Source: Truepera radiovictrix DSM 17093 (GTDB taxonomy: Bacteria; Deinococcota; Deinococci; Deinococcales; Trueperaceae). Taken from it: a stretch of DNA of 64,000 nucleotides. Positions 7,297 through 15,494 of this stretch are shown piece after piece. The position numbers and the translations under genes are program-made. A model generated the notes under the pieces. It saw only the letters and a program-made list of their open reading frames with translations, ran no database searches and was not told the DNA's origin. Where the stretch lies: positions 1,555,001-1,619,000 of the forward strand of contig NC_014221.1 in NCBI RefSeq assembly GCF_000092425.1, in the 5' to 3' direction. The first letter of the stretch is position 1. Each line of letters opens with the position of its first letter.

Positions 7297-8679
7297 GTGG
7301 CTGACGTGGACTTTGACGTGATCATCATCGGTGCGGGTCAGGCGAGCGTCCCCCTGGCGCGGGCGCTCGCCGAAGCGGGGCGGGAGGTAGCGCTCGCCGA
7401 GCGCAAACACCTCGGCGGGTCGTGCGTCAACTTCGGTTGCACCCCGACAAAAGCGGTCATCAGCTCGGCCAAGGTGGCGCACCTCGCGCGCCGCGCGGCC
7501 GACTACGGGGTGCACGTGGGTGCTGTCGAGGTGGACCTCGAGGCGGTCTTGGCGCGCGCTGAAAGCATCCTGCAAAGCTCGAGGCAGAGCCTGCGCAGCA
7601 CCCTCGACGAGGCCGGCGTCCGCCTCATCGAGGGTAGCGCGCGCCTCGCGGGGCGCCACGGCGAGGCGTTTGGGGTGCAGGTCGGGGGCGAGACGCTGCG
7701 CGCGGGGGCGGTGGTGCTCAACACGGGGACGCGCACGGCCATCCCGCCCATTGAGGGGCTAGAGGCGCTTGTGGAGGGCGGCAGGGTGCTCACCGCCGAG
7801 ACCTGGCTCGCGCAGCGCACCGTGCCGAAGCACCTGGCGGTTCTCGGCGGGTCGTACATCGGGCTCGAGCTCGGCCAGTTCTACCGCCGCATGGGGAGCG
7901 AGGTGACGATCTTTGAGACCGCCGAGCGGATCGCCGCGCGCGAGGACGAGGACGTGTCGCGCGCGCTGCAAGCGCTTCTGGAGGGGGAGGGCGTCCGCTT
8001 CCACCTGGGCGCGCAGGTTGAACGCGTGTCGGCGCAGAGCGAGGGGTTAGAGCTGCACCTAGAGGGCGGTGAGAGGGTCGCCGCCAGTCACCTCTTGATC
8101 GCGGCGGGGCGCCAACCGAACACCGACGCGCTCGACCTATCGTCCGTGGGCCTGGAGCCGGACGACGGAGGCTTTTTAGAGGTCGACGAGCGCCTCGCCT
8201 CGAAGGTCGCGGGTATCTGGGTCGCCGGCGACATTCGCGGTGGGCCGATGTTCACCCACACCGCCTACGACGACTTCGAGGTGCTCGCCTCGCAGCTCCT
8301 CGGGGAGGGCGAGCGGACCGCCGAGCGCCTGGTGCCCTACGCCATGTTCACCGACCCGCAGCTCGGCCGCGTCGGGATGAGCGAGCGCGAGGCGAGGGAG
8401 GCGGGCTTCGAGGTCCGCGTGGCGACCTACGACATGAAGGCAAACGGGCGGGCGCGGGCGCTCGGCGAGGAGGACGGTTTTGTCAAGGTGGTCGTAGACG
8501 CGAGGACGCAGAAGCTTTTAGGTGCCGCCGTGCTCGCTGCCGAAGGGGCGGAGCTCGTTCACGTCTTCGTCGCGCTGATGAACGCGGGTGCTCCCTACAC
8601 GGTGCTCGACAGGGCGCTCCACATCCACCCGACGCTCTCGGAAGCGACCAAGAGCGTCGTCAAGGGGTTGGGTGCCTGA
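7297..8679 (+). CDS. Mercuric-reductase-like pyridine nucleotide-disulfide oxidoreductase
   Basis: 460 residues from GTG 7297 with a good Shine-Dalgarno (AAAGGAG). FAD site GAGQASVPLA at 12-21; redox disulfide Gly-Gly-Ser-Cys-Val-Asn-Phe-Gly-Cys (Cys43, Cys48); NAD(P) site LGGSYIGLELGQ; second FAD motif WVAGDI; C-terminal HIHPTLSEA with the catalytic His-x-His-Pro. The Val-Asn-Phe-Gly spacing is that of the MerA-like and YkgC-like group and not of classical lipoamide dehydrogenase. There is no N-terminal heavy-metal domain and no C-terminal Cys pair, so true Hg(II) reduction is unlikely. No mer genes or 2-oxoacid dehydrogenase genes are near. The substrate is unknown. Confidence 0.88.
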   Translation: MADVDFDVIIIGAGQASVPLARALAEAGREVALAERKHLGGSCVNFGCTPTKAVISSAKVAHLARRAADYGVHVGAVEVDLEAVLARAESILQSSRQSLRSTLDEAGVRLIEGSARLAGRHGEAFGVQVGGETLRAGAVVLNTGTRTAIPPIEGLEALVEGGRVLTAETWLAQRTVPKHLAVLGGSYIGLELGQFYRRMGSEVTIFETAERIAAREDEDVSRALQALLEGEGVRFHLGAQVERVSAQSEGLELHLEGGERVAASHLLIAAGRQPNTDALDLSSVGLEPDDGGFLEVDERLASKVAGIWVAGDIRGGPMFTHTAYDDFEVLASQLLGEGERTAERLVPYAMFTDPQLGRVGMSEREAREAGFEVRVATYDMKANGRARALGEEDGFVKVVVDARTQKLLGAAVLAAEGAELVHVFVALMNAGAPYTVLDRALHIHPTLSEATKSVVKGLGA

Positions 8680-8731
8680 AGCGCTCGAGGTCTGGCGGCG
8701 TGGCGGTTGCGGAGCGCTAGCTCGAGAGCTT

Positions 8732-8808
8732 GTGGCAAGTGGTCTGTGGCTAGTGGACTGCAAGTTAGCGGCCACTTGCTACGAGCCACGAGCCGCGCGC
8801 CACACACC
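8732..8808. repeat. Inverted heptamer array, copy B
   Basis: Eleven consecutive 7-bp units in one register (starts at 8732, 8739, 8746 and so on to 8802). The first four are GTGGNNN; the later ones read NNNNGCC with AC opening the next unit. It fills the gap between two convergent genes and ends 2 nt before the stop codon of the Rieske oxidoreductase. Confidence 0.88.
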
Positions 8809-8810
8809 CC

Positions 8811-10394
8811 TCACCCTTGTGCAGTCCTGAGGCGCGCCGCCCAGTCCACCGCCCGGCCCCGCAACTCATCGGCGGCGGGGAGGCTTCTAAGCCGCATGCA
8901 CTCGTGGACGCGGCAGAGATCGGCGTCGCGCCCGGCACCCAGGACGGCGGCGAGGCGGCCCTTTTGGAGGTAGTACGCCAAAAAGTCCCAGGCGTCTAGG
9001 TCGCCTTGGATGACGACCTCGTCCCACGCCTCGGCGTGCCCGACGTAGCGCAGCCCTTTGCCGTGCTGCAGCGTCCAGAAAAAGGGCACGCCGTCAAAGG
9101 TCTCCGCGCTCCCCAACATGGCCCGCGCGGCGGCGCGCCCGGTCTGCATCGCCACGCGCCAGTGCTCGACCCGGATGCGCCCGGGGCCGTAGGGGTTCGG
9201 GTAGCGCGCGACGTCCCCGGCGGCGTAGAGCGGTCCCGGTGCGCCCACGACCCGAAACGACCCGTCGACGGCGAGGCTGCCGTCGTCCTCTAGAGGTACC
9301 CCCGCCAGAAACCCCGTCGCGGGTTCGACCCCGACGCCGACGAGCACGAGGTCGGCCTCCAGCGCGCGGCCGTCCTCTAACACGACCCCGGCGACGCGCC
9401 CCTCCCCTTCAAAGCGCGCGACCTGCGCCTCGGTCAGGAGCGTGACGCCGTTTTGGCGGTGCAGCTCGGCGAACGCGCGCCCCACGGCGCTCCCCAAAAG
9501 GCGTTCGAAGGGGACGGTGTCGGGGGTAATGGCCGTGACCGCGAGGCCGCGCGCGCGCAGGCTCGAGGCGCACTCCATGCCGATAAAGCTCGCCCCGACG
9601 AGCACCACGCGCCGCGCCCCCTCGGCCTCCGAGAGGAGCGCCCGCGCGTCGTGGAGGGTGCGCAGCGTGTGGACGCCCTCGAGCTCGGCGCCGGGCAGCT
9701 CGAGGCGCCGCGGCGCACCGCCGGTCGCGAGCAGCAGCGCGTCGTAGGCCAGCGTCTCGCCGCCCTCCAGGGTGAGGGTCTGCGCGGCCGGGTCGACGCG
9801 CGTCACCTGAGCCTCGAGCCGTTCGATGTCGCATGCGCTGTAAAAGGCCCCGTCACGCAGCGGGATCCAGCCCTTCGTCGCCTCCTCTTTGAGGTAGTCC
9901 TTGCTTAAGAGCGTGCGGTCGTAGGGGCCGTCTTGGCCCACAAGCAGCACGCGCCCCCGAAACCCCGCCTCGCGCAGGGCTTCGGCCGCCGCCGCGCCCG
10001 CCGCGCCGGCGCCCAGGATGACGAAGCGGCGCGCGTCCGCCTCCGGCGCCCCCGCCCCCTCGGGGAGGACGCGCCCTAACACGGGGTCGGGGAGGGTGAC
10101 GAAGACCTCGTCGCCCTCGACGCGGGTCTCAAAGCGCGGCAGGGCGTCTAGGGCGGGGGGCTCGAGGAGCGCCCCCGTCGCGGCGGCGAAGCAGGCGTGG
10201 TGCCACGGGCAGACCAGGCGGCCGTCACTCAGGATACCCTCGGCGAGCAGCGCGCCGTAGTGGGTGCAGCGGCCGTAGAGGGCGTGCAGCTCGCCCCCTA
10301 CGCGGACGAGTACGAGGTCGGTCTCGCCGACCTTGACGGGGTAGAGTTCGCCTTCGCGCACGTCGCGCGCTCTAGCTACGCGGTGAGTTGTCAT
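8811..10394 (-). CDS. Rieske [2Fe-2S]/FAD-dependent NAD(P)H oxidoreductase (AIFM3-like)
   Basis: 527 residues from ATG 10394. Residues 1-105 form a Rieske domain with Cys43-x-His45 and Cys62-x-x-His65 as cluster ligands. A type II flavin reductase follows: FAD motif LGAGAAGAAAAEAL near 145, the ATGGAPRRL strand, NAD site VGASFIGMECA near 285, and YAAGDVA near 425. The C-terminal reductase domain ends the protein. This arrangement matches AIF-like 3 and similar bacterial oxidoreductases; the electron acceptor is unknown. The frame is open 500 nt further upstream, but that part is translated heptamer array and was rejected. A -10 element 8 nt before the ATG supports this start. Confidence 0.9.
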   Translation of the reverse strand: MTTHRVARARDVREGELYPVKVGETDLVLVRVGGELHALYGRCTHYGALLAEGILSDGRLVCPWHHACFAAATGALLEPPALDALPRFETRVEGDEVFVTLPDPVLGRVLPEGAGAPEADARRFVILGAGAAGAAAAEALREAGFRGRVLLVGQDGPYDRTLLSKDYLKEEATKGWIPLRDGAFYSACDIERLEAQVTRVDPAAQTLTLEGGETLAYDALLLATGGAPRRLELPGAELEGVHTLRTLHDARALLSEAEGARRVVLVGASFIGMECASSLRARGLAVTAITPDTVPFERLLGSAVGRAFAELHRQNGVTLLTEAQVARFEGEGRVAGVVLEDGRALEADLVLVGVGVEPATGFLAGVPLEDDGSLAVDGSFRVVGAPGPLYAAGDVARYPNPYGPGRIRVEHWRVAMQTGRAAARAMLGSAETFDGVPFFWTLQHGKGLRYVGHAEAWDEVVIQGDLDAWDFLAYYLQKGRLAAVLGAGRDADLCRVHECMRLRSLPAADELRGRAVDWAARLRTAQG

Positions 10395-10402
10395 GGTGCC
10401 CC

Positions 10403-10408
10403 ACTCTA
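10403..10408 (-). promoter_or_regulatory. -10 element TAGAGT for the Rieske oxidoreductase
   Basis: Minus-strand TAGAGT ends 8 nt before ATG 10394; no ribosome site follows, which indicates a leaderless transcript. Confidence 0.5.
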
Positions 10409-10457
10409 CCGGGTGGCCGCAGCCCGCTCCGGAGCCCGGCTTGCAGTTTGGGGGCCG

Positions 10458-10611
10458 GTGGCGCGTGGCAAGTGGCGTGTGGCGTGTGGCAAGTGGCAAG
10501 AGGTAGGTGGCGTGTGGCAAGTGGCCCGTGGCTGGTAGGCCGCGAACCACACGCCACGAACCACAAGCCGCGAACCACAAGCCACGAACTACAACCCACA
10601 GGCCACCAACC
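10458..10611. repeat. Inverted heptamer array, copy C (largest, 22 units)
   Basis: 154 bp made of 22 units of 7 bp without any slip in register. Units 1-12 are GTGGCNN with few exceptions (GAGGTAG, GTAGGCC). Units 13-22 are the complementary form (such as ACAAGCC, ACGAACC). Folding would give an imperfect hairpin of about 70 bp. Unlike the other copies it lies between two divergent genes. Confidence 0.92.
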
Positions 10612-10631
10612 CCGTGCCCTCCGCAACCCGG

Positions 10632-10637
10632 TACACT
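10632..10637 (+). promoter_or_regulatory. -10 element TACACT, leaderless start of the HD gene
   Basis: TACACT ends 6 nt before GTG 10644 and decides between that GTG and an upstream in-frame start at 10614. Confidence 0.6.
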
Positions 10638-10643
10638 AGCTCT

Positions 10644-11159
10644 GTGACGTGGTTTTTCCTCGATGGCGCCCCGCCGCGCCTGGTGAGCACCCTCTGGCGG
10701 ACCGCGCAGGCGTTCGTACCCCGCCTGGCGCGCGCCGACGACGCTTTTGCCGCGCGCGTCTTGCCGCGCGCCGAGTACGCGCTCTACCGGCGGATGGACG
10801 TGCGCGACCGCGCGCACGCGTGCGGGGTCGCTCGCGCGCTCCTGACGCTCGAGCCCGCCGCCCCCAGCACGCTCTTGCGCGCCGCTCTGCTGCACGACGT
10901 CGGCAAGTCGGGGCGCCGTTACCGCCCTCTAGAGCGCATCCTGGTCGCCCTCTACACCCCCCGCGCGCTGCCGCACGCGCCGCGCCTGCGGGGGCTGCGC
11001 GGGGCGTGGCAACGGCGGCGCCACCACCCCCGCTACGGCGCCGAGCTGATCCTCGCCGCCGGCGGCGACCCGCGCGTCGCCGAGCTCGTCGCGCGGCACC
11101 ACCACCCGGCGGGTGACCCGGAGGCCGAGCTCCTCCGGCGGGCCGATGCGCGCTTCTAA
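10644..11159 (+). CDS. HD-domain phosphohydrolase
   Basis: 171 residues from a leaderless GTG. The metal-binding pattern of HD hydrolases is visible: an early His in DRAHACGVA, the paired His-Asp in LLHDVGKSG near residue 90, then Arg-His-His-Pro and a run of His in ARHHHP near 150. Such proteins cleave phosphate esters of nucleotides or nucleotide second messengers; the substrate here is not predictable. It overlaps folC by 14 nt and so heads the folate gene cluster, but that position alone does not show a folate role. Confidence 0.82.
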   Translation: MTWFFLDGAPPRLVSTLWRTAQAFVPRLARADDAFAARVLPRAEYALYRRMDVRDRAHACGVARALLTLEPAAPSTLLRAALLHDVGKSGRRYRPLERILVALYTPRALPHAPRLRGLRGAWQRRRHHPRYGAELILAAGGDPRVAELVARHHHPAGDPEAELLRRADARF

Positions 11160-12447
11160 AGACCCCGAGCTGCAAGGGGCGCTCGACTGGCTCTTCGCCC
11201 GCCAGCGCTTCGGGGTTCAGCTGGGGCTCGAGCGGATGCGCGCGCTGCTAGCCGCCTTAGACCATCCGGAAGGGGCCTTCGAGAGCCTGTTGGTCGGCGG
11301 TACGAACGGCAAGGGGAGCGTCACGAGCACGCTCGCGTCGATTTTGCACGCGGCGGGGCGCCCCGTGGGCCGCTTTACCAGCCCGCACCTCACGCACTTT
11401 CGGGAGCGCTTTACGCTCGCGGGGGAGCCCGTCGGGGAAGCGCCGCTGCTGAGGGCCCTCAAGGACGTGCGGCCTCACGCCGAGCGCTTGGGCGCCACCT
11501 TTTTCGAGATCACCACGGCCGTCGCGCTTTTGCTCTTCGCCCGCGCGGGCGTTACAGTCGCCGTCATGGAGGTCGGGCTCGGCGGGCGCTTGGACGCCAC
11601 GAACGCCCTTTCGCCGCGCCTCAGCGTCATCACCGGGGTCGCGCTCGACCACACCGAGGTCTTGGGGGGGACGGTCGCCGAGATCGCCATTGAAAAGGCC
11701 GGGATCCTCCGGCCCGGCCGTTTGGCGCTGACCGGCGCGGCGGGGGAGGCGCTCGCGGTCATCGCGCGCGAGGCTGCGCGCTTGGGGGCCCCCCTGTGGC
11801 GGCTCGGGCACGAGATCTCGGTCACGGCGCGCGACGAAGGCTGGCGGGGCTCGAGCCTCACCGTCGGGACGCCGGCGGGGGCGCTGGCGGTGCGCACCCC
11901 CCTCATCGGCGCCCACCAGGTGCCCAACACGGCGCTCGCGGTCGCGGCGGCGCGCGCCCTGGAGGTCCCGGACGCGGCGATCGTGCGCGGCGTGGCGGGG
12001 GTGCGCTGGCCGGGGCGGCTCGAGCCCGTGCCCTACCGGGGGCGCACGGTGCTGCTCGACGGGGCGCACAACCCGGCGGCGGCGGCGGCGCTCGCGGCGA
12101 CCTTGGAGCGCCTCGGGGTGGCCCCCGCGCTCCTCGTCTTCGGCACCTCAGCCGACAAGGACGCCCGCGAGATGGTCCGCGCCCTCGCCGGGAGCGTGCG
12201 GGCGACCATCGCCACGCGCGCCCGCCTCAGCCCGCGCTCGAGCCCGCCCGAAACCCTGGCCGCGCTCTGGCGCGACGCGGCGCGGCCCGCGCAGGTCGCC
12301 CCCACGCCGGAGGCGGCGCTGGCGCTGGCGCTCGAGAGCAGCCAGCCCGGCGAGACGGTGGTGGTCGCCGGCAGCCTCTACCTCGTCGGCGAGGTGCGCC
12401 CGCTGCTCGTGGGGGAAGCGGGTGAGGGGTGGGAGCGGCTCCAGTGA
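11146..12447 (+). CDS. folC: Folylpolyglutamate synthase/dihydrofolate synthase
   Basis: 433 residues. Adds glutamate to dihydropteroate and to reduced folates with ATP. The P-loop is GGTNGKGSV (51-59). The folate-binding and Mur-ligase features follow: Thr-Ser-Pro-His-Leu near 80, Glu-Val-Gly-Leu-Gly-Gly-Arg-Leu-Asp-Ala-Thr-Asn near 145, Asp-His near 170, and the C-terminal Leu-Asp-Gly-Ala-His-Asn-Pro. Length is typical of a bifunctional FolC. An open start 33 nt upstream was rejected because family members begin close to this ATG. It overlaps the HD gene and is followed by folP after an AT-rich gap. Confidence 0.96.
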   Translation: MRASKDPELQGALDWLFARQRFGVQLGLERMRALLAALDHPEGAFESLLVGGTNGKGSVTSTLASILHAAGRPVGRFTSPHLTHFRERFTLAGEPVGEAPLLRALKDVRPHAERLGATFFEITTAVALLLFARAGVTVAVMEVGLGGRLDATNALSPRLSVITGVALDHTEVLGGTVAEIAIEKAGILRPGRLALTGAAGEALAVIAREAARLGAPLWRLGHEISVTARDEGWRGSSLTVGTPAGALAVRTPLIGAHQVPNTALAVAAARALEVPDAAIVRGVAGVRWPGRLEPVPYRGRTVLLDGAHNPAAAAALAATLERLGVAPALLVFGTSADKDAREMVRALAGSVRATIATRARLSPRSSPPETLAALWRDAARPAQVAPTPEAALALALESSQPGETVVVAGSLYLVGEVRPLLVGEAGEGWERLQ

Positions 12448-12448
12448 G

Positions 12449-12531
12449 GCAAACAAAATTTTCACGAACCAGAGTATTGTGAATTAAATAACATGAAGTC
12501 CTACCCCGCCGAGAGCCGGTACGATAAACCC
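12449..12531. other. AT-rich folC-folP spacer with leaderless folP promoter
   Basis: Bases 12450-12495 are strikingly AT-rich for this genome and carry a short dyad (TTCAC and GTGAA, 12465-12482). TACGAT at 12520-12525 ends 6 nt before GTG 12532 and is the likely -10 element of a promoter internal to the folate cluster. An ATG at 12493 is open in frame but would lie upstream of this element. Confidence 0.5.
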
Positions 12532-13446
12532 GTGACCACCCCACCCTCCAGACCCGCGTCCACCCCAACCGGCCACGGCCTGACGTTCGCCTACCCCGTC
12601 CCCGGGGGCGTCCGCACCGCTGCGGGGTGGCGCTGGCGCTGGTCGGGGGTCGCCGTCATGGGGATTCTCAACGTGACCCCCGATTCGTTCTCCGACGGCG
12701 GCCGCTACCTCGCGCCGGAGCGGGCCGCAGCGCACGCGCAGGCGCTCATCGCGGCGGGGGCGGCGGTGCTCGACGTCGGCGCCGAGTCGACCCGCCCCGG
12801 CGCCGAGCCCGTCCCCGCCGAGGTCGAGCTCGACCGGCTGTTGCCGGTGCTCGCGCGCCTTAAAGGGGCGCCCGTGCCGCTCAGCGTCGACACCTACAAA
12901 CCCGAGGTCGCCGCCGCGGCGCTCGCGGCGGGCGCGCACCTCGTCAACGACGTCAGCGGTCTGCGCGACCCCGAGATGGTGCGCGTCTGCGCGGCCGCGG
13001 GGGCGCCGGCCGTGGTGATGCACATGCAGGGGACGCCGAAGACGATGCAGGACGCACCCCACTACGAGGACGTGGTGGGGGAGGTGCGGGGCTTTTTGCA
13101 GGCGCGCGCCGCCGCGGCGCTCGAGGCGGGCGTCCCGAGCGTGCTGCTCGACCCCGGCATCGGCTTCGGCAAGACCCTGGCGCACAACCTGGCGCTGTTG
13201 CGGAACCTGCGGGCGTTCACCGCGCTCGGCCACCCCGTCTTGCTGGGCGCTTCGCGCAAGGGGATCGTGCGGCTGCTCACGGGCGCCGAAGCGCCCGAGG
13301 CGCGCGACGCGGGCTCCCTGGCGCTGCACCTCTGGGGGGTGCAGCAGGGGGTCAGCATGGTGCGGGTGCATGAGGTGGCCGCCCACGTCAGCGCGCTTAA
13401 AGCGTGGGCGGCGCTCGCGGACGAGGGCGCTGTGGGGGAGACCTGA
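12532..13446 (+). CDS. folP: Dihydropteroate synthase
   Basis: 304 residues from GTG 12532. Joins 4-aminobenzoate to the pterin pyrophosphate made by FolK; the target of sulfonamides. Signature VMGILNVTPDSFSDGG near residue 40 and DVGAESTRPGA near 85. Further TIM-barrel motifs are NDVSGLRDPEM, VVMHMQG, LDPGIGFGKT and LGASRKG. A Thr/Pro-rich stretch of about 20 residues precedes the barrel and is longer than usual. It is followed by folB after a 1-nt gap. Confidence 0.96.
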   Translation: MTTPPSRPASTPTGHGLTFAYPVPGGVRTAAGWRWRWSGVAVMGILNVTPDSFSDGGRYLAPERAAAHAQALIAAGAAVLDVGAESTRPGAEPVPAEVELDRLLPVLARLKGAPVPLSVDTYKPEVAAAALAAGAHLVNDVSGLRDPEMVRVCAAAGAPAVVMHMQGTPKTMQDAPHYEDVVGEVRGFLQARAAAALEAGVPSVLLDPGIGFGKTLAHNLALLRNLRAFTALGHPVLLGASRKGIVRLLTGAEAPEARDAGSLALHLWGVQQGVSMVRVHEVAAHVSALKAWAALADEGAVGET

Positions 13447-13447
13447 G

Positions 13448-13801
13448 GTGGACCGGATCGTGCTCGCGGGGCTCGAGTTTCACGCCCACCACGGCGTCTT
13501 CGCGGCAGAAGGGGAGCTGGGCGCGCGCTTCGTCGTCGACGTCGAGCTCTTTTTGCCCCTCTCACGCACCGACGACCTCGCGGCGACGGTCGACTACGGC
13601 GCCGTCTACGCGCTCGTGCGGGCGCGCGTGACAGGGGAGCGCTTCGCCCTCATCGAGGCCCTGGCGGTCGACATCGCGACCCGCCTTTTGGCCGCGCACC
13701 CCCCCCTGCGGCGCGTGCTGGTGCGGGTGCACAAACCGCACGCGCCGCTGCCGGGGGTGTTCCGCGACGTCTTTGCGGAGGTCGTGCGTGAGCGTTCGTG
13801 A
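13448..13801 (+). CDS. folB: Dihydroneopterin aldolase
   Basis: 117 residues from GTG 13448, one base after the folP stop. Converts dihydroneopterin to 6-hydroxymethyl-dihydropterin and glycolaldehyde. Family motifs: LAGLEFHAHHGVFAAE near the N-terminus (substrate-binding Glu at its end), VDYGAVYALV near 55, and Leu-Ile-Glu-Ala-Leu-Ala near 75 with the conserved Glu. Lys of VHKPHAPLPG near 95 is the catalytic lysine. The stop overlaps the start region of folK. Confidence 0.93.
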   Translation: MDRIVLAGLEFHAHHGVFAAEGELGARFVVDVELFLPLSRTDDLAATVDYGAVYALVRARVTGERFALIEALAVDIATRLLAAHPPLRRVLVRVHKPHAPLPGVFRDVFAEVVRERS

Positions 13802-14321
13802 GGGCGATAGCGCCAGCGGCGGCGTCGAAGGTGTCTTCGTCGCGCTAGGGGCGAACCTGGGCGACCCGCTCGCGAGCTTGCGCTGGGCCCGGACCGCGCT
13901 CTCTAGCGTGAGCCGCATCCGGGGCGCCTCGAGCCTCTACCGCACCGCGCCGGTCGGCGGCCCGCCGGGGCAACCCGACTACCTCAACGCGGTCTTAGAG
14001 CTCACGCCCTTCGAGGAGGAGCCGGAGCGCTTCATGGCGGTGCTCTTAGAGCTCGAGCGCCGCTGCGGGCGCGTCCGCAGCGAGCGCTGGGGGCCGCGCA
14101 CCTTGGACCTCGACCTCTTGGCGTGGGGCGCGCGCGTCCAAAAGAGCCCGAGGCTCACCCTGCCGCACCCCCGCATGATGGTGCGCGCTTTCGTGCTGGC
14201 GCCCCTTTGCGAGCTGGCGCCGAGCTGGCGGCATCCGGTGACGGGTACCCTGGCGTGTGACGCGCTGCGAGCGCTCGGGGGCGCGCCGCCGGTCGTCCGG
14301 ACCCCTCTGGCGTGGGGTTGA
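13788..14321 (+). CDS. folK: 6-hydroxymethyl-7,8-dihydropterin pyrophosphokinase
   Basis: 177 residues from GTG 13788, overlapping folB by 14 nt, with a GGAG about 7 nt upstream. Transfers pyrophosphate from ATP to the pterin before FolP acts. FVALGANLGDP near residue 17, SSLYRTAPVGGPPGQPDYLNAV near 50, and the HPPK signature RWGPRTLDLDLL near 105 with its magnesium-binding Asp-Leu-Asp. PHPRM with the catalytic Arg is near 128. Slightly longer than average because of a 15-residue Ser/Gly-rich N-terminus. Confidence 0.95.
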   Translation: MSVREGDSASGGVEGVFVALGANLGDPLASLRWARTALSSVSRIRGASSLYRTAPVGGPPGQPDYLNAVLELTPFEEEPERFMAVLLELERRCGRVRSERWGPRTLDLDLLAWGARVQKSPRLTLPHPRMMVRAFVLAPLCELAPSWRHPVTGTLACDALRALGGAPPVVRTPLAWG

Positions 14322-14369
14322 CGCGGTAGCGCCTCACGCCGAGGGGCGCAGGCGGCGGCGTGGGCGCGG

Positions 14370-14375
14370 TAAGCT
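14370..14375 (+). promoter_or_regulatory. -10 element TAAGCT of the metallophosphoesterase gene
   Basis: TAAGCT ends 8 nt before ATG 14384. No ribosome site is seen; a leaderless transcript is likely. Confidence 0.5.
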
Positions 14376-14383
14376 TGGGCGGT

Positions 14384-15088
14384 ATGCGTGTTTTCGCCAT
14401 CGCCGACCCCCACCTCTCGAGCGCGCATCCTAAACCCATGACCGTCTTTGGCGACACCTGGGCGGGCCACCCGGAGGCGTTTTTCAGGGGTTGGCGCCGC
14501 ACCGTCGCCGACGATGACCTCGTGCTCGTCCCCGGTGACATCTCCTGGGCGATGAGCTTGGAGGACGCGCTCGGCGACCTGCGGGCGATCGCCGCGCTGC
14601 CGGGGCGCAAGGTTCTCTTGCGCGGTAACCACGACTACTGGTGGCCGTCGGTCTCCAAGCTGCGCGCCGCCCTACCCGAGGGGATGTACGCGCTGCAAAA
14701 CGACGCGCTGCGCTTTGGGGGGGTCGTCGTCGCGGGGACGCGCGGTTGGGTGTGCCCCGGTGCCCCCGGTTTTAGCGAGGACGACGAGCGGATCTACCGG
14801 CGCGAGCTCGCGCGCCTCGACCTGTCGCTTCAAGCCGCACAACGGCTCCGCGAGGTGGGGACCAAGCTCGTGGTGATGCTCCACTACCCGCCGACGAACG
14901 CGCGCTTAGAACCCTCTGGGTTTACCGAACGTCTGGCGGCGGCCGCCCCCGACGCGGTGGTCTTCGGGCACCTTCACGGCGACTACCGGGGCCGCGTCGT
15001 GGAGCACGTCGGCGAGGCCCCCGCCTACTTGGTCGCGGCGGACGCGCTCGAGTTCGTGCCAAGGTTGATTTTGCCGGACAACGACTGA
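14384..15088 (+). CDS. Calcineurin-like metallophosphoesterase
   Basis: 234 residues. Two-metal phosphoesterase motifs in order: Asp-Pro-His (AIADPHLS, residues 5-12), Gly-Asp ([10 protein letters not shown] near 55), Gly-Asn-His-Asp ([10 protein letters not shown] near 85), a lone His (MLHYPPTN near 165) and Gly-His-Leu-His (FGHLHGDY near 195). The type belongs to the YkuE/ICC-like group whose substrates vary (phosphomonoesters, cyclic nucleotides). The 62-nt gap after folK and its own promoter make a folate role unlikely. Confidence 0.88.
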   Translation: MRVFAIADPHLSSAHPKPMTVFGDTWAGHPEAFFRGWRRTVADDDLVLVPGDISWAMSLEDALGDLRAIAALPGRKVLLRGNHDYWWPSVSKLRAALPEGMYALQNDALRFGGVVVAGTRGWVCPGAPGFSEDDERIYRRELARLDLSLQAAQRLREVGTKLVVMLHYPPTNARLEPSGFTERLAAAAPDAVVFGHLHGDYRGRVVEHVGEAPAYLVAADALEFVPRLILPDND

Positions 15089-15113
15089 CGTTTTAAGGTG
15101 CCAGCACTATGAT
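15085..15113 (+). promoter_or_regulatory. Promoter CTGACG-17-TATGAT for the small ORF at 15138
   Basis: -35 CTGACG at 15085-15090 overlaps the stop codon of the metallophosphoesterase; -10 TATGAT at 15108-15113 with a 17-nt spacer. AAGGA at 15127-15131 serves as ribosome site. Confidence 0.65.
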
Positions 15114-15137
15114 AGCTTAGGTATCAAGGATGAGATC

Positions 15138-15383
15138 ATGGACGCAAACCTAAAACCGGAGGCCCCAAGGCCCCTTGAGTTGAGCATCGCTAAACTCGAG
15201 GGCGCCTATGAGCAGATGGATCGGCGTATGGGAACCCTTGAAACGGACCTGACCCAAGGGCTGGCGGACGTGCGCGCAGAAATCCGAAGTCTGCGGGGCG
15301 AGATCAACAACTTGAGAAACCTTATCTTCATTCTTTTCGGCGCTCTAGGCGTGCTAATCAGTATCTATCAATTCTTAGGGTAA
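15138..15383 (+). CDS. Small coiled-coil protein with C-terminal membrane anchor
   Basis: 81 residues. Residues 15-58 form an amphipathic helix with heptad spacing (Leu, Ile and Met at a/d positions), including two short Leu-Arg-x-Glu-Ile turns. Residues 60-80 are one hydrophobic segment ending Tyr-Gln-Phe-Leu-Gly. It looks like a membrane-tethered oligomer with the coiled coil in the cytoplasm. I do not recognise a family; such shape is shared by XhlA-like phage proteins and many unrelated small proteins. Base composition is markedly lower in GC than the neighbours. It has its own promoter and is followed by a long perfect dyad. Confidence 0.75.
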   Translation: MDANLKPEAPRPLELSIAKLEGAYEQMDRRMGTLETDLTQGLADVRAEIRSLRGEINNLRNLIFILFGALGVLISIYQFLG

Positions 15384-15434
15384 TCATTTACGTTAGTTGG
15401 TGCTTGCTGCTCTAGGGCTGCCAAGCTGCGAGAA

Positions 15435-15477
15435 ACGTCCGTTTGAGGGGTACAACGACGGTTCCTCAAACGGACGT
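15435..15477. terminator. Perfect 14-bp inverted repeat, probable bidirectional terminator
   Basis: ACGTCCGTTTGAGG (15435-15448) and its exact complement (15464-15477) flank a 15-nt loop, between the small coiled-coil gene and the convergent SLH gene. No T-run follows on either side. Confidence 0.6.
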
Positions 15478-15494
15478 CGCCTATAAAACAGTAC

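Noticed and set aside
7297-8679. True mercuric reductase
   Set aside because: No N-terminal metal-binding domain, no C-terminal Cys pair and no other mer genes.
10458-10611. Heptamer arrays as CRISPR or REP elements
   Set aside because: Units are 7 bp without spacers and lie in both orientations within one array; this is neither CRISPR nor the usual REP/BIME layout.
10395-10895. Open frame extending the Rieske oxidoreductase by about 167 residues
   Set aside because: Most of it translates the heptamer array, giving low-complexity Trp/Ala/Thr-rich sequence, and a -10 element lies just before ATG 10394.
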